Shown here one piece after another: positions 26,317 through 35,257 of a stretch of DNA of 64,000 bases. The position numbers and the translations under genes are program-made. The notes below the pieces were generated by a model, which was given only the letters and a program-made list of their open reading frames with translations, was not told the DNA's origin and ran no database searches. Position 1 is the first letter of the stretch. The number at the start of each line of letters is the position of its first letter. The DNA comes from Alteribacillus sp. YIM 98480 (GTDB taxonomy: Bacteria > Bacillota > Bacilli > Bacillales > Marinococcaceae): NCBI RefSeq assembly GCF_009765375.1, contig NZ_VTOK01000005.1, positions 124,001 through 188,000 of the forward strand, in the 5' to 3' direction.

Positions 26317-26400
26317 CATTAAGCCACTGCGCTTTTCCTATTATAAATCATTTGTTGTTTTTTTGTCTCTTAGAGCTGTTTGAAAAGGGAGCGAAAAACT

Positions 26401-26607
26401 ATGATCGCCAGGCTGTTTATGATGACTGTCGGCTTCGGGCTTGCAGCAGGAGGCGGTATCAGTTTAATTGCATATATGAACTATATTCCGGCTGGACTCA
26501 CTTTGCTGGACTATCTGATGTTTATTTTTCAGCGTACCGAAGGCGCTGTATTTGCTGCAGGACTTTTTATGATTGTCGGAAGTATTTACTGGCCGGAAAA
26601 AAATTAG
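26401..26607 (+). CDS. Small two-helix membrane protein, unknown function
   Basis: 68 aa from the ATG at 26401, 10 nt after GGGAG. Two hydrophobic helices (MIARLFMMTVGFGLAAGGGI and GAVFAAGLFMIVGSIYW) flank a short loop containing YIPAGLTLLDYLMFIFQR. No named family was recognised. It is 85 bp upstream of yjbA on the same strand and may share its transcript. Confidence 0.65.
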   Translation: MIARLFMMTVGFGLAAGGGISLIAYMNYIPAGLTLLDYLMFIFQRTEGAVFAAGLFMIVGSIYWPEKN

Positions 26608-26691
26608 CAAGAAAAGAAAGGGCAGAAAGAATAAAACATTTTCTCTCTGACTATACTGTGGATACTAATGGATAGCAAGGAGGGTTTAACC

Positions 26692-27438
26692 ATGGCCCGG
26701 ATCCGTGATGTCTGGATTAATTGGTTTGAAGGTGAAGAAAACGGGTACAATGTTTGTCCTTTCCATGAATGGCACTCTGAAGATAGAATAGAAGTGCTTG
26801 ATCAAGGAGAAATCGTAAAAGTAACAGAAAGATTATTTGACTACATTGAAAATCGTATGGAAGATGTACCAGATGAGCTGTTAAATGAAGTATTTCAAAA
26901 AAGCACACTCCGAAAAAACATGACAAGAATCACGCTCGACTATTGTTTCATTATGTATGATGGCAGTCGTGTCTTAGCTGTCGATACGCTTGGGTACAAA
27001 ACACCAATCAGAAAAAGCCGTCTTACGCCAAAGCATGAAAGAATGACCAAAGAGATAATGGATGAAACAAAGGCAGAGTGCTTTGATTTAACAGAGCCGC
27101 CTCCGCCAAAAGAATATCACATTTTATCTCCGCACCCAAAATATATGGCTGGTCTAACAAGAAAAGAACGACAGCTTAAACAATTATTATTTATGGCACT
27201 TGATCAGCTCTACACATCAGGAGAATCTGCAGAAATTCGTTATTGGTATACGGAATGGAATCCTGCCCGGTATGAAGAAATACAACACATCGATAAAGAA
27301 ACAGCATGGCAGACTTTGTATCAGGAAGTGAAAAACGATTGGTCCGATGCACATTATGAACTTTGCCAAAAAATGATAAAAGGACAGCCATTTTTTGAGA
27401 AAATCTGGAACTTGCATCATGAGGAAGAAGTGAAATAA
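26692..27438 (+). CDS. yjbA: YjbA-like conserved protein (UPF0736/DUF3603)
   Basis: 248 aa from the ATG at 26692, 7 nt after AAGGAGGG. Sequence features [26 protein letters not shown] at the N-terminus, [20 protein letters not shown] in the middle and [13 protein letters not shown] at the end match the Bacillus YjbA family. Function is unknown. It has no signal peptide or membrane segment. Its place near trpS agrees with the B. subtilis order yjbA-trpS, though trpS here is on the other strand. Confidence 0.88.
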   Translation: MARIRDVWINWFEGEENGYNVCPFHEWHSEDRIEVLDQGEIVKVTERLFDYIENRMEDVPDELLNEVFQKSTLRKNMTRITLDYCFIMYDGSRVLAVDTLGYKTPIRKSRLTPKHERMTKEIMDETKAECFDLTEPPPPKEYHILSPHPKYMAGLTRKERQLKQLLFMALDQLYTSGESAEIRYWYTEWNPARYEEIQHIDKETAWQTLYQEVKNDWSDAHYELCQKMIKGQPFFEKIWNLHHEEEVK

Positions 27439-27586
27439 TGATTGGCGAAGGCGAAGACAGAGGAGTAGTTCGACGTAAACTATCTTTAAATGCGTAAGGT
27501 CGTTTAAAAACTGCCGGCCGTCTTTACAGAATGACTGTCTTTCCATATAATAAAGAGGAAAAGAAGGTGAGACAGGAGGGAAAGTT

Positions 27587-27700
27587 GTGGACGGACTAGC
27601 TTATTTTTCGATGCAGGCCTTGACGGTTTTGTACGCGGTCGGCACCATCGTATTTAGTGTGATTGTCGGTAAAATCTGGAGGAAACAAAAAGGTTACTAA
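27587..27700 (+). CDS. Single-helix small membrane peptide, 37 aa
   Basis: GTG start 6 nt after AGGAGGGAAAG. The peptide MDGLAYFSMQ is followed by a hydrophobic helix (ALTVLYAVGTIVFSVIVG) and a basic tail KIWRKQKGY, a classic N-out/C-in small membrane protein. It lies downstream of yjbA. Not similar to any family I recognise. Confidence 0.6.
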   Translation: MDGLAYFSMQALTVLYAVGTIVFSVIVGKIWRKQKGY

Positions 27701-27784
27701 AGAGAAGCTGACAGAAATAGCTTATTTAAATCATACATGGAAAAAACAGAACAATGACATAGTTGATGTTTAGATGTAAGAGAC

Positions 27785-27817
27785 TGAGGCTGTCCCATAG
27801 GGGATGGCTCTTTTTTT
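27785..27817 (+). terminator. Terminator of the yjbA/small-peptide transcript
   Basis: GAGGCTGTCCC pairs imperfectly with GGGATGGCTC across a short loop, followed by TTTTTTT. Confidence 0.65.
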
Positions 27818-27873
27818 AAAAGGTAAGAAAGCATTCCTGTAATAAAGCAAAATGAGGTTTGGAAAAAAAAGAG

Positions 27874-27996
27874 CCTCCTTGGTAGTATACGATATGTATC
27901 ACAAAAGACCCTTAAATTACCCAAGGAGGACTCTACATGAATTATAAACAAAATGAAAAGATTGGACAAGTAACAGAGAAAACGTTGATTGTATAA
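27874..27996 (+). mobile_element. Left-end remnant of an IS110-family insertion sequence
   Basis: CCTCCTTGG (27874-27882) is inverted at 27921-27929 (CCAAGGAGG), the latter doubling as ribosome site for ATG 27937. The 19-codon frame begins MNYKQNEKIGQVTEKTLIV and stops where an IS110 DEDD transposase would continue with its first catalytic Asp (usually VGxDIAK). So the transposase 5' end and upstream non-coding left end survive and the rest is deleted. Recognised from family knowledge. Confidence 0.55.
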
Positions 27997-28046
27997 GTAA
28001 CCATGCCCAATGCTCATTATAAAACCGATCTGTGTTCATACCATAT

Positions 28047-28075
28047 AAAAACGGAGGTGTAATCGCCTCCGTTTT
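28047..28075 (-). terminator. Bidirectional terminator downstream of trpS
   Basis: AAAACGGAGG (28047-28056) pairs with CCTCCGTTTT (28066-28075); T-rich on both strands. Confidence 0.85.
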
Positions 28076-28082
28076 TAATACT

Positions 28083-29114
<1,032 letters not shown>

Positions 29115-29241
29115 TTATCTGCCTTTTTCTCTTATACATCATATCGAAAGTAGAGTTCAGAGTAAACCGCTTGGACCTCGATATGCATGTCTCTAAAAGG
29201 GCGCGCATATACTATGGCAAACAAGCAGAGGAGACGAGGGC

Positions 29242-30357
29242 ATGCATATTCATATTTTGACAGCTTCTTTCGGTAATGGCCATAATCAAGCTGCTTTCCT
29301 ATTGAAAAAGACGGCTATTGCTCACAAAGATACCGTTTCTGTATATCATCCGCTCGAAACGACCGCGCCTTCTTTATATAAAATGAGTAAAAAAGTGTAC
29401 GGCGGATTACTGTTTTCATTTCCTGAGGCGTGGAGAAAACTTGTACTTGCTAAAAATCCATCATCCCTCTCTGCTGTTATTACTACTCTGTCTCGTCTAT
29501 ATCAAAAAAGCATAGAAAAAGCGCTGCAAGCAGATTTAGTCTTGTCTGTTCATCCTTTATTAACAGCTTTGGCAGCGGAAGTGAAAAAACGAAAACAATT
29601 ATCTATACCGCTTTACAGTGTAGCGACCGACTATTGGACATCTCCTTTGGCAAGTCATCCTTTTGTTAATGGAGTGTTTGTCTCCGAAATAGAAGATACA
29701 AAATGGGCACGGGAAGACCAAGATGTTTTTCCGGCAGGTATTCCAGTCGAAATAGGAGAGAAGCATGTAACGAAGAAAGAATGCTGCCTGAAAAACGGCT
29801 GGGATCCTAAAAAACCATTGTTATTAGTGTCCGGCGGAGGAGAAGGTATCTTTCCGTACCGAAAAGTTGGAGAAGAACTAAAGAAGTTAAAAATTCCTTC
29901 TACTATTGTCATGCTAAGCGGTACAAGCCGCTGGAAATTTGATACGACTTCTTATCAGCATGATATACACATGCTGCCATTTACGGACTGTTTTACAGAA
30001 TATTTACATGCTGCAGATCTTTTGATTAGTAAGGCGGGTGGAATGACTATGACAGAAGCAGTATTATGTGAAGTTCCGATATTGGTATATTCCCCGCTAC
30101 CGGGGCACGAAGAACACAATGCACGGTGTTTAACAAATAGACAAGCAGCATTTTGGGCAAAAACACCGTTAGAAATAAAACAGAAGACAGAAGAACTACT
30201 GCTGCATCCTTTGGAAATAGAGCGGGCCAAACGACGGCTGCGTCACATTAAGAAAAAAAACAGCGCAGAAATTATTATATCCATAGCAAAATTCCACGCG
30301 TTACAAGCGGTGCTTCCATCCCAAGTACATGGCAAATACCGGGACAGCCACGAATAA
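29242..30357 (+). CDS. UgtP/MGDG-synthase-like glycosyltransferase
   Basis: 371 aa, ATG after GAGGAGACGAGGG. The N-terminal domain has the TASFGNGHNQAA motif (residues 7-18) of the MGDG synthase/UgtP group, and the C-terminal GT28-type domain has LLLVSGGGEGIF, ADLLISKAGGMTMTEAVLCEVPI and PLPGHEEHNAR, which form the UDP-sugar site (about residues 193-300). Members transfer glucose or galactose to diacylglycerol at the inner membrane face to make glycolipids and lipoteichoic acid anchors. A main ugtP gene may exist elsewhere, so the exact acceptor is uncertain. Confidence 0.85.
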   Translation: MHIHILTASFGNGHNQAAFLLKKTAIAHKDTVSVYHPLETTAPSLYKMSKKVYGGLLFSFPEAWRKLVLAKNPSSLSAVITTLSRLYQKSIEKALQADLVLSVHPLLTALAAEVKKRKQLSIPLYSVATDYWTSPLASHPFVNGVFVSEIEDTKWAREDQDVFPAGIPVEIGEKHVTKKECCLKNGWDPKKPLLLVSGGGEGIFPYRKVGEELKKLKIPSTIVMLSGTSRWKFDTTSYQHDIHMLPFTDCFTEYLHAADLLISKAGGMTMTEAVLCEVPILVYSPLPGHEEHNARCLTNRQAAFWAKTPLEIKQKTEELLLHPLEIERAKRRLRHIKKKNSAEIIISIAKFHALQAVLPSQVHGKYRDSHE

Positions 30358-30468
30358 CAACACGGCCAGCGGCCATTCTGCTAGATTATTAAACCGATAG
30401 GACAAAAGTACAATAAGAGCGATGGCCCCCGTTAAAATATATAAAACGGTGCGGAAAAATACAAACAC
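30301..30468 (-). CDS. Small membrane protein overlapping the convergent glycosyltransferase gene
   Basis: 55 aa on the minus strand: GTG at 30468 with GAGGTGAG 4 nt upstream, TAA at 30301. The peptide has two hydrophobic segments (FVFFRTVLYILTGAIALIVL and WPLAVLLFVAVPVFAMYLG) with a basic end WKHRL. Its last 57 bp overlap the 3' end of the plus-strand glycosyltransferase gene in antiparallel. A good ribosome site and clean membrane topology support it; no family was recognised. Confidence 0.55.
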   Translation of the reverse strand: MFVFFRTVLYILTGAIALIVLLSYRFNNLAEWPLAVLLFVAVPVFAMYLGWKHRL

Positions 30469-30512
30469 TTTCTCACCTCTAACATTTACTTTTTGAAGAA
30501 AGGAGATACCTT

Positions 30513-31058
30513 ATGAACTATGTTCGAAAAAGACTGATGTTTCTGTCTTTATGTGGTCTTATATTACTTACTGGTTTATTTTATCAAGCCTCTCAAAATC
30601 CATCAAAAGAAGCTGTTCAAGTAGCTGCAGGTTATCCTGTTGTTGAAACCGGACGCCAGGCACCATCGGTTGACCTTCCTGGGTTGGACGGACAAACGTA
30701 TAATATGGAGACGTTTAGCGGGAAGCCAGTACTATTTACTTTTTTTTCAAGCTGGTGCGGCATTTGCCAAGAAGAGCTTCCTAAGTTGTCCCGCTACTAT
30801 GAGGAAAAAAAAGATACCTTAAATATCGTCGCTATTAATGCCACGACACAGGAATACAATAAAGAAGATGTAAAACAGTTTGTACAGCAGGCAAAGCTTT
30901 CTATTCCGGTCTTACTAGATGAGGAAGGGGAAGGGATCGAAGCTTTTAGCGTAACTGGCGTACCAGTTTCTTTTCTTTTGGATGAAAACGGAATCGTCAT
31001 GGATACGTATTATGGACCGATTGATCAAAGCAAGCTTGAAGAAGCGTTAGGAATGTAA
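30513..31058 (+). CDS. ResA/TlpA-like membrane-anchored thiol-disulfide oxidoreductase
   Basis: 181 aa, ATG after AAAGGAGATA. A single N-terminal anchor (about residues 9-26) and an external thioredoxin fold: RQAPSVDLPGLDGQTY, then FFSSWCGICQEELPKL with redox WCGIC at about residues 81-85, and cis-Pro in TGVPVSFLLDENG near 151. Related to ResA, which reduces apocytochrome c haem-binding cysteines, and to StoA of spore cortex synthesis. Which of these it serves cannot be told; no ccdA or res genes are adjacent. Confidence 0.88.
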   Translation: MNYVRKRLMFLSLCGLILLTGLFYQASQNPSKEAVQVAAGYPVVETGRQAPSVDLPGLDGQTYNMETFSGKPVLFTFFSSWCGICQEELPKLSRYYEEKKDTLNIVAINATTQEYNKEDVKQFVQQAKLSIPVLLDEEGEGIEAFSVTGVPVSFLLDENGIVMDTYYGPIDQSKLEEALGM

Positions 31059-31171
31059 GGAAGAAAATAAAACGTCTTCCCGCATGATTTCAATCATGGC
31101 TCTCTATCATTTTCCTGCATAATTTTTTACACAAGAAGAGATACTACTCTCAAAGTGTAAAGGAGGAATAA

Positions 31172-31393
31172 ATGATGACGAATAAACATGGCCGTCCTCG
31201 TCAGAACCGCGAAGAAGAAATTAAAAATATCATAGAAGATACAGAGGAAAACCTAAACCGAACGACTGAATTTGCAAAAGAGCATGGAGCGGCTCTTAAT
31301 GAGGATGAAATGCAGCAGATTGAAGAAAAGAACGAGCATAGAAAAGAAACGATGGAGAATTTGCAGCAAGCAATCAACAAAGAAAATGAATAA
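31172..31393 (+). CDS. tlp: Tlp small acid-soluble spore protein
   Basis: 73 aa, ATGATG start after AAAGGAGG. Highly charged, helical, with REEEIKNIIEDTEENLNRT and MQQIEEKNEHRKETMENLQ, which match the thioredoxin-like-protein (Tlp) SASP family despite its name. In B. subtilis Tlp is made in the forespore under SigG/SigF. It is followed immediately by a strong terminator, so it is probably monocistronic. Confidence 0.85.
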   Translation: MMTNKHGRPRQNREEEIKNIIEDTEENLNRTTEFAKEHGAALNEDEMQQIEEKNEHRKETMENLQQAINKENE

Positions 31394-31400
31394 ACCAAAA

Positions 31401-31443
31401 AGGCAGGAGCTCCGCTGTTCAGAACTCCTGCCTGCTTTTTTTG
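31401..31443 (+). terminator. Terminator of tlp
   Basis: AGGCAGGAG (31401-31409) pairs with CTCCTGCCT (31425-31433), followed by GCTTTTTTT. Confidence 0.85.
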
Positions 31444-31446
31444 AAA

Positions 31447-31605
31447 GGTAAGAAATGATAAATAGTTGGCGTTTTACATGTCTAGCGCAAGCGCCTGCTC
31501 GCTCGAGATTCCTTCGGTTCGGAAATGGAAAGCAAAGATCAGCTTTTCATATGCCGCCCCTTCAGGACTTGTCGCTCGTGAGCAAGGCGCTTACGCTTTT
31601 CTTAC
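31447..31605 (+). repeat. Family-1a repeat, copy 2
   Basis: Starts GTAAGAAATGATAAATAGTT, contains GTCTAGCGCAAGCGCCTGCT and the GGAAAGC hairpin, and ends GGCGCTTACGCTTTTCTTAC one base before the antiporter stop codon. Confidence 0.88.
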
Positions 31606-31606
31606 A

Positions 31607-32596
31607 TTAGTAAACAAAAATCAAATAACTAGAAATAAAATAAATAACGATTAGTAAAGCGGAAGGCCATGTATATAGACGAAAAAATCGTTTTCGGCCG
31701 CGAAGGATAGAAAATAATACGATTGCAGCTAAAATTGTAACGGCGGCAGCTGTAATTTGATGGGATGCGCTGGAGGCAGCAATAATTGGCCCTGAAAAAT
31801 AAGCAATATCACTTACGGCAAGTAAAATCATGTTAAAAAGGTTGCTCCCAAGGATAGAACCAAGCGCAAGATTGTGATTTTGCAGCTGCAGGGCAATCAA
31901 TACAGCAATCGCTTCAGGAAGCGACGTAGACGCAGCAATAAGAAAACTGCCGACAAAGCTGGAACCAAGACCAGTAACAGCTGCAATTTGGTCCCCTGTT
32001 ATGGTGAGCAAGGACCCTGCCAATAAAATAACAATCGCAGCTATGAAAAACCCTATTTTTGCATGGCGAAGGGATAGAGCATAGGACGGGCTTAGTTCTT
32101 CTTCTTTTTCTTCTTCAGGGATATCCGCTTCACTAAAACGATTGATAACATACATGCCTAATACATAAACGGCCAAAATCAATAAAGCATCCAAACCGAT
32201 TCCAAAAAGTGAAAGGTCTGTTCGGATAAATAATGCAGCCAAAACCATCAGAGAAAGAAAGATTCCTAGAGTTGCTGTGTAAGTGTGCGACATAGCAGTT
32301 CTAGAAAATAGTTTTTCTTTTCGGTAACACATGTCAAATGCAGCAATGATGAGTAAATTAAACATATTACTGCCGAGGACATTACCTACAGCAATGTCGG
32401 GGTTGTTTAAAGCAACAGCCGTTATACTGGTGGTCACTTCTGGTAATGACGTGGCACCGGCAAGCAGAATTGTTCCGACCATCAGTCCGCCCCATTTTGA
32501 TTTCATGCTAATAACATCAGCATACGTAGACAATTTGACCGCAGCTGCGACCGTTATTGCCGCTGCAAGAAAAAAATATAAAAATAGCAAAACCAT
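31607..32596 (-). CDS. CaCA-superfamily sodium/calcium (cation) antiporter, YrbG-like
   Basis: 329 aa, about ten membrane segments in two homologous halves. Alpha repeats are clear: GATSLPEVTTSITAVAL with VGNVLGSNMFNLLII near residues 47-86, and AASTSLPEAIAVLIAL with LGSILGSNLFNMILLA near 220-260; the acidic residues in these repeats bind Ca2+ in the family. The ATG is only about 3 nt from AAGGAGAG, so the TTG at 32590 may be the true start. A yybP-ykoY riboswitch on the same strand upstream suggests control by Mn2+ and perhaps Mn2+ export. Family-1 repeats flank the gene. Confidence 0.9.
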   Translation of the reverse strand: MVLLFLYFFLAAAITVAAAVKLSTYADVISMKSKWGGLMVGTILLAGATSLPEVTTSITAVALNNPDIAVGNVLGSNMFNLLIIAAFDMCYRKEKLFSRTAMSHTYTATLGIFLSLMVLAALFIRTDLSLFGIGLDALLILAVYVLGMYVINRFSEADIPEEEKEEELSPSYALSLRHAKIGFFIAAIVILLAGSLLTITGDQIAAVTGLGSSFVGSFLIAASTSLPEAIAVLIALQLQNHNLALGSILGSNLFNMILLAVSDIAYFSGPIIAASSASHQITAAAVTILAAIVLFSILRGRKRFFRLYTWPSALLIVIYFISSYLIFVY

Positions 32597-32610
32597 CTCT
32601 CCTTTTTAAA

Positions 32611-32767
32611 GGTAAGAAATTATAAATAGTTGGCGTTTTGATGTCTAGCGCAAGCGCCTGCTTGCTCGAGATTCCTTCGGTTCGTCCATGGAAAGCAAAG
32701 ATCAGCTTTCCATATGCCGACCCTCCAGGACTTGTCGCTCGTGAGCAAGGCGCTTGCGCTTTTCTTA
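32611..32767 (+). repeat. Family-1a repeat, copy 3, between riboswitch and antiporter
   Basis: Nearly identical to 31447-31605 and in the same orientation, so the antiporter gene lies between two direct repeats. The outer helix is AGCGCAAGCGCC/GGCGCTTGCGCT, continued by CTTGCTCGAG/CTCGTGAGCAAG, with an inner ATGGAAAGC/GCTTTCCAT hairpin. Confidence 0.9.
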
Positions 32768-32793
32768 TATGGGTAGGCCGACCCCGTAATTGC

Positions 32794-32960
32794 ACAAAAA
32801 AAGACCTTTTTATGAAAATCCTGCTAAAAAGATATAGCAAGGTTCTCATAAAAAGGTCTTGCGTGCTTTATATATCATAAAGCCAAACGAACCGAGCGCT
32901 CTTAACGCTGTCATGACGATTCGTTTATCCTATTGGACGCTACTCCCCTTTTCATTCATG
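32794..32960 (-). promoter_or_regulatory. yybP-ykoY (Mn2+) riboswitch with terminator platform
   Basis: On the minus strand the conserved loop AAGGGGAGTAGCGTCC (32935-32950) is followed by GTCATGACAGCG, CGCTCGGTTCG and the second conserved loop ACGCAAGACC (about 32855-32866). The AAGACC arm also begins a 25-bp, three-mismatch hairpin (32836-32860 with 32801-32825, loop 10 nt) ending in TTTTTTT, the expected terminator. This is the established architecture of Mn2+-sensing yybP-ykoY RNAs. The next gene on this strand is the cation antiporter. Confidence 0.85.
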
Positions 32961-32963
32961 AAA

Positions 32964-32992
32964 ATTTTATCACGGTAAGGCACATTAGTCAA
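32964..32992 (-). promoter_or_regulatory. SigA-type promoter of the riboswitch transcript
   Basis: Minus strand TTGACT (32987-32992), a 17-bp spacer and TAAAAT (32964-32969), placed directly upstream of the riboswitch. The remaining gap 32993-33285 holds only a near palindrome AAATTTTCATATGAAATTTT at about 33181-33200; nothing else was supported. Confidence 0.75.
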
Positions 32993-33285
32993 GCTGGAAA
33001 AAACAGCCTCGTTTTAAGTTCATAATATGGAATCATTTGTTAAGATAGGAAAAACAGGCTGACGGCCAATAGATTTACTAACGTAATATCTTTGCCAGAA
33101 GGTCATTACATTTGTAACTGTTCCCTTGACTCCATTCAGTAATACCTTTTTACCCTCGAATTGTTTAGCATTTACCACCAAATTTTCATATGAAATTTTG
33201 CAATGGAGCAGGAATTTGCGGGCGATTCATCAAATTGTTTAGAGTGGTACATCAATTTTTTGTAATGTAAAGGGGACAACTGCAT

Positions 33286-33558
33286 ATGAAACTATTTGCC
33301 GTTTTTTTATCGATGAAAGATCAAGAACTTAGCCAAAAGCATCGTCCGGCTCATCTTGAATTTTTGCAAAAACAGCATAAAGAAGGAAATGTGGCTGCAT
33401 ACGGCCGATTGGAAGACGGGGCAGGCGGTCTCGTCATTTACCGGACAGAAACGTATGAACAAGCAGAGGAATTAGTAAAAAAAGATCCATATGTTGTGGA
33501 AGGAGCGCGCGGCTACGATATCCATGAATGGAATATGATTTCCGATAATTGGTCGTAA
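33286..33558 (+). CDS. YciI-family protein
   Basis: 90 aa, ATG after AAAGGGGAC. A ferredoxin-like alpha/beta protein with KLFAVFLSMKDQ, RPAHLEFLQKQHKEGNV (conserved HxxHL region), GRLEDGAGGLVIYR and DPYVVEGARGYDIHEW; the His-Asp pair is the putative active site of YciI-like proteins. Biochemical role is unknown in general. The stop is 12 bp before the dehydrogenase gene, so the two form an operon, which hints that they act on a common metabolite. Confidence 0.85.
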   Translation: MKLFAVFLSMKDQELSQKHRPAHLEFLQKQHKEGNVAAYGRLEDGAGGLVIYRTETYEQAEELVKKDPYVVEGARGYDIHEWNMISDNWS

Positions 33559-33570
33559 GGAGGCATTAAA

Positions 33571-34446
33571 ATGAAAAAACTGGGCTTTATCGGGCTCGGC
33601 AACATGGGAATGCCGATGGCTCACAATCTTATAAAAGCTGGTTATGAAGTATACGGATTTAACCGTTCAAAAGGGAAAGAAAAGACGTTCGAAGAATTTG
33701 GCGGCAAGGCAGGATTAGAAATGAACGAGCTGGTCAAATCAGTAGATGTTGTTATGACGTGTCTGCCAATGCCAGATGATGTAGAACGTATCATTCTTGG
33801 AGAAAATGGTGTTCTCGAACACGCGGATGAGGGTTCGCTGATTATTGACTTTAGTACCGTTTCTCCATCCCTACATACACGTATTGAACAAGCAGCAGAA
33901 AAAAAGGGTGTCCGCTATCTTGATGCTCCTATAAGCGGCGGAACAACCGGAGCTGAAGCGGGTACACTGGCGATTATGGTTGGTGGAAAGGATTCCGTTT
34001 TTGAAGAAGCGAAAGAATATTTTGATGTGGTAGGGGCTAATGTTACACGTTGCGGGCCGATTGGGCAGGGAACCAAAGTAAAGCTGCTTAATCAGTACAT
34101 GGTGGGATTACATACCGCTGCTGTTGGCGAAACGTTGTATTTAGCTGAAAAATCCGGTCTGGACCATGATCTTGTGTATAACGTATTAAGCAATGGTTTT
34201 GGTCAAAGCAAAATATTTGACCGCCATTACAGCCACTTCATTTCCCAAAATAAAGATGAACCAGGCTTTGCTCTGCAGCTTCTATTAAAAGATCTTGGGC
34301 TGGCAAAAGAAATGGCAAGCGAATCCAATGTTTCGCTGACGGCTGGTCCAAATGTACTGCAAATGTTTGAACAGGCAAACGAAAAAGGCCTCGGAGAAAA
34401 AGATATGAGTGCTCTTTATCAGTATGTGAAAAAACAAGAGCAATAA
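33571..34446 (+). CDS. NAD(P)-dependent beta-hydroxyacid dehydrogenase (3-hydroxyisobutyrate dehydrogenase family)
   Basis: 291 aa, ATG after AAGGAGG. Rossmann motif GFIGLGNMGMPMAHNLIKAGY at residues 5-25, substrate site DAPISGGTTGAEAGTLAIMVGG near 118-140, and the catalytic lysine in GQGTKVKLLNQYM near 171. Enzymes of this family oxidise 3-hydroxyisobutyrate, tartronate semialdehyde or related acids; the substrate cannot be chosen by sequence. Co-transcribed with the YciI gene; a terminator follows. Confidence 0.9.
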   Translation: MKKLGFIGLGNMGMPMAHNLIKAGYEVYGFNRSKGKEKTFEEFGGKAGLEMNELVKSVDVVMTCLPMPDDVERIILGENGVLEHADEGSLIIDFSTVSPSLHTRIEQAAEKKGVRYLDAPISGGTTGAEAGTLAIMVGGKDSVFEEAKEYFDVVGANVTRCGPIGQGTKVKLLNQYMVGLHTAAVGETLYLAEKSGLDHDLVYNVLSNGFGQSKIFDRHYSHFISQNKDEPGFALQLLLKDLGLAKEMASESNVSLTAGPNVLQMFEQANEKGLGEKDMSALYQYVKKQEQ

Positions 34447-34473
34447 GTATATCTTGAAAAATATTACGAATGG

Positions 34474-34510
34474 AAAGGAACCTCTAGAAAATGAAAAGAG
34501 GTTCCTTTTT
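34474..34510 (+). terminator. Terminator after the dehydrogenase gene
   Basis: AAAGGAACCTCT (34474-34485) pairs with AGAGGTTCCTTT (34497-34508), followed by further T residues. Confidence 0.85.
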
Positions 34511-34595
34511 GATAAGGAGAATAAAAAGAAAAATATGGAAACGCTTATCTAGATTCACGATATAAGCATTTTTTCTTTTTCAACGGGGAGATTTT

Positions 34596-35084
34596 ATGAA
34601 GAGGTATTTTTCTTCGCTATTTTGTATGGCAATGAGTTTAATACTTTTATCGGGATGCGGAAGTTCTAATAAAAGCCATTCACCTAAAGGAACTGACTGG
34701 AAACCTTCAACATATGAAACTGTCAACAACCTTGATGGAGTAACGATGAATGTAAAGGAAGGAACGGTCTCCTCTACTGGATTGACTGTAATATTTGAGA
34801 ATAACTCTGACAAGCAATGTATCTATAGTGAATATTTTTTCTTGGAAAAGAAAATCGAAGGTAGATGGTATCAAGTCCCTGTTACCCTAGATGATAACTA
34901 TGGATTTAATGATATTGGCTATGACTTGGATTCTTCAGATGTTAGGGAATGGACAGTTGATTGGGATTGGCTCTATGGAAGTCTGGATAATGGTGAATAT
35001 CGGATAGTAAAAGATATATTGGATTTTAGGAAGGCGGGGGACTATGATAAGTACGATTTGACAGCTGAGTTTACAGTAGATTAA
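34596..35084 (+). CDS. Lipoprotein with bacterial Ig-like domain
   Basis: 162 aa, ATG after GGGGAG. Signal peptide and lipobox LLSGC with Cys at about residue 21. The mature domain, GVTMNVKEGTVSSTGLTVIFEN, then WYQVPV, DWDWLYGSLDNGEYRIVKDI and an acidic beta strand TAEFTVD, resembles the Ig-like domains (Big_14 type) found in Firmicutes lipoproteins. Codon use is more AT-rich than that of its neighbours. No partner gene is adjacent, and function is unknown. Confidence 0.75.
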   Translation: MKRYFSSLFCMAMSLILLSGCGSSNKSHSPKGTDWKPSTYETVNNLDGVTMNVKEGTVSSTGLTVIFENNSDKQCIYSEYFFLEKKIEGRWYQVPVTLDDNYGFNDIGYDLDSSDVREWTVDWDWLYGSLDNGEYRIVKDILDFRKAGDYDKYDLTAEFTVD

Positions 35085-35257
35085 CCAAACAAAATGTATT
35101 AATACGAAGGTTGTGAAAGGCTGTACTTAAAGTAACGGGGTGCGTTAGTTGAAGAAGCCTAATATCTCTGGAGCCTACGTATTTTGACTACGCTGATACA
35201 TTGCGTTTATTAAACGGGTCACTCCTTCAACATAGGATTGTTCGTCTGTAGAGTTGA

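Noticed and set aside
27438-27497. 19-codon ORF starting at the yjbA stop (TAATG)
   Set aside because: Very short, no recognisable features and no downstream partner; coupling alone is not enough support.
31447-32767. Composite transposon made by the two direct repeats around the antiporter gene
   Set aside because: The repeats encode no transposase and single copies occur elsewhere in intergenic DNA, so I report only the arrangement.
32517-32849. 110-aa minus-strand ORF across the family-1 repeat
   Set aside because: It runs through the repeat and the riboswitch terminator, which are better explained as RNA or repeat structure.
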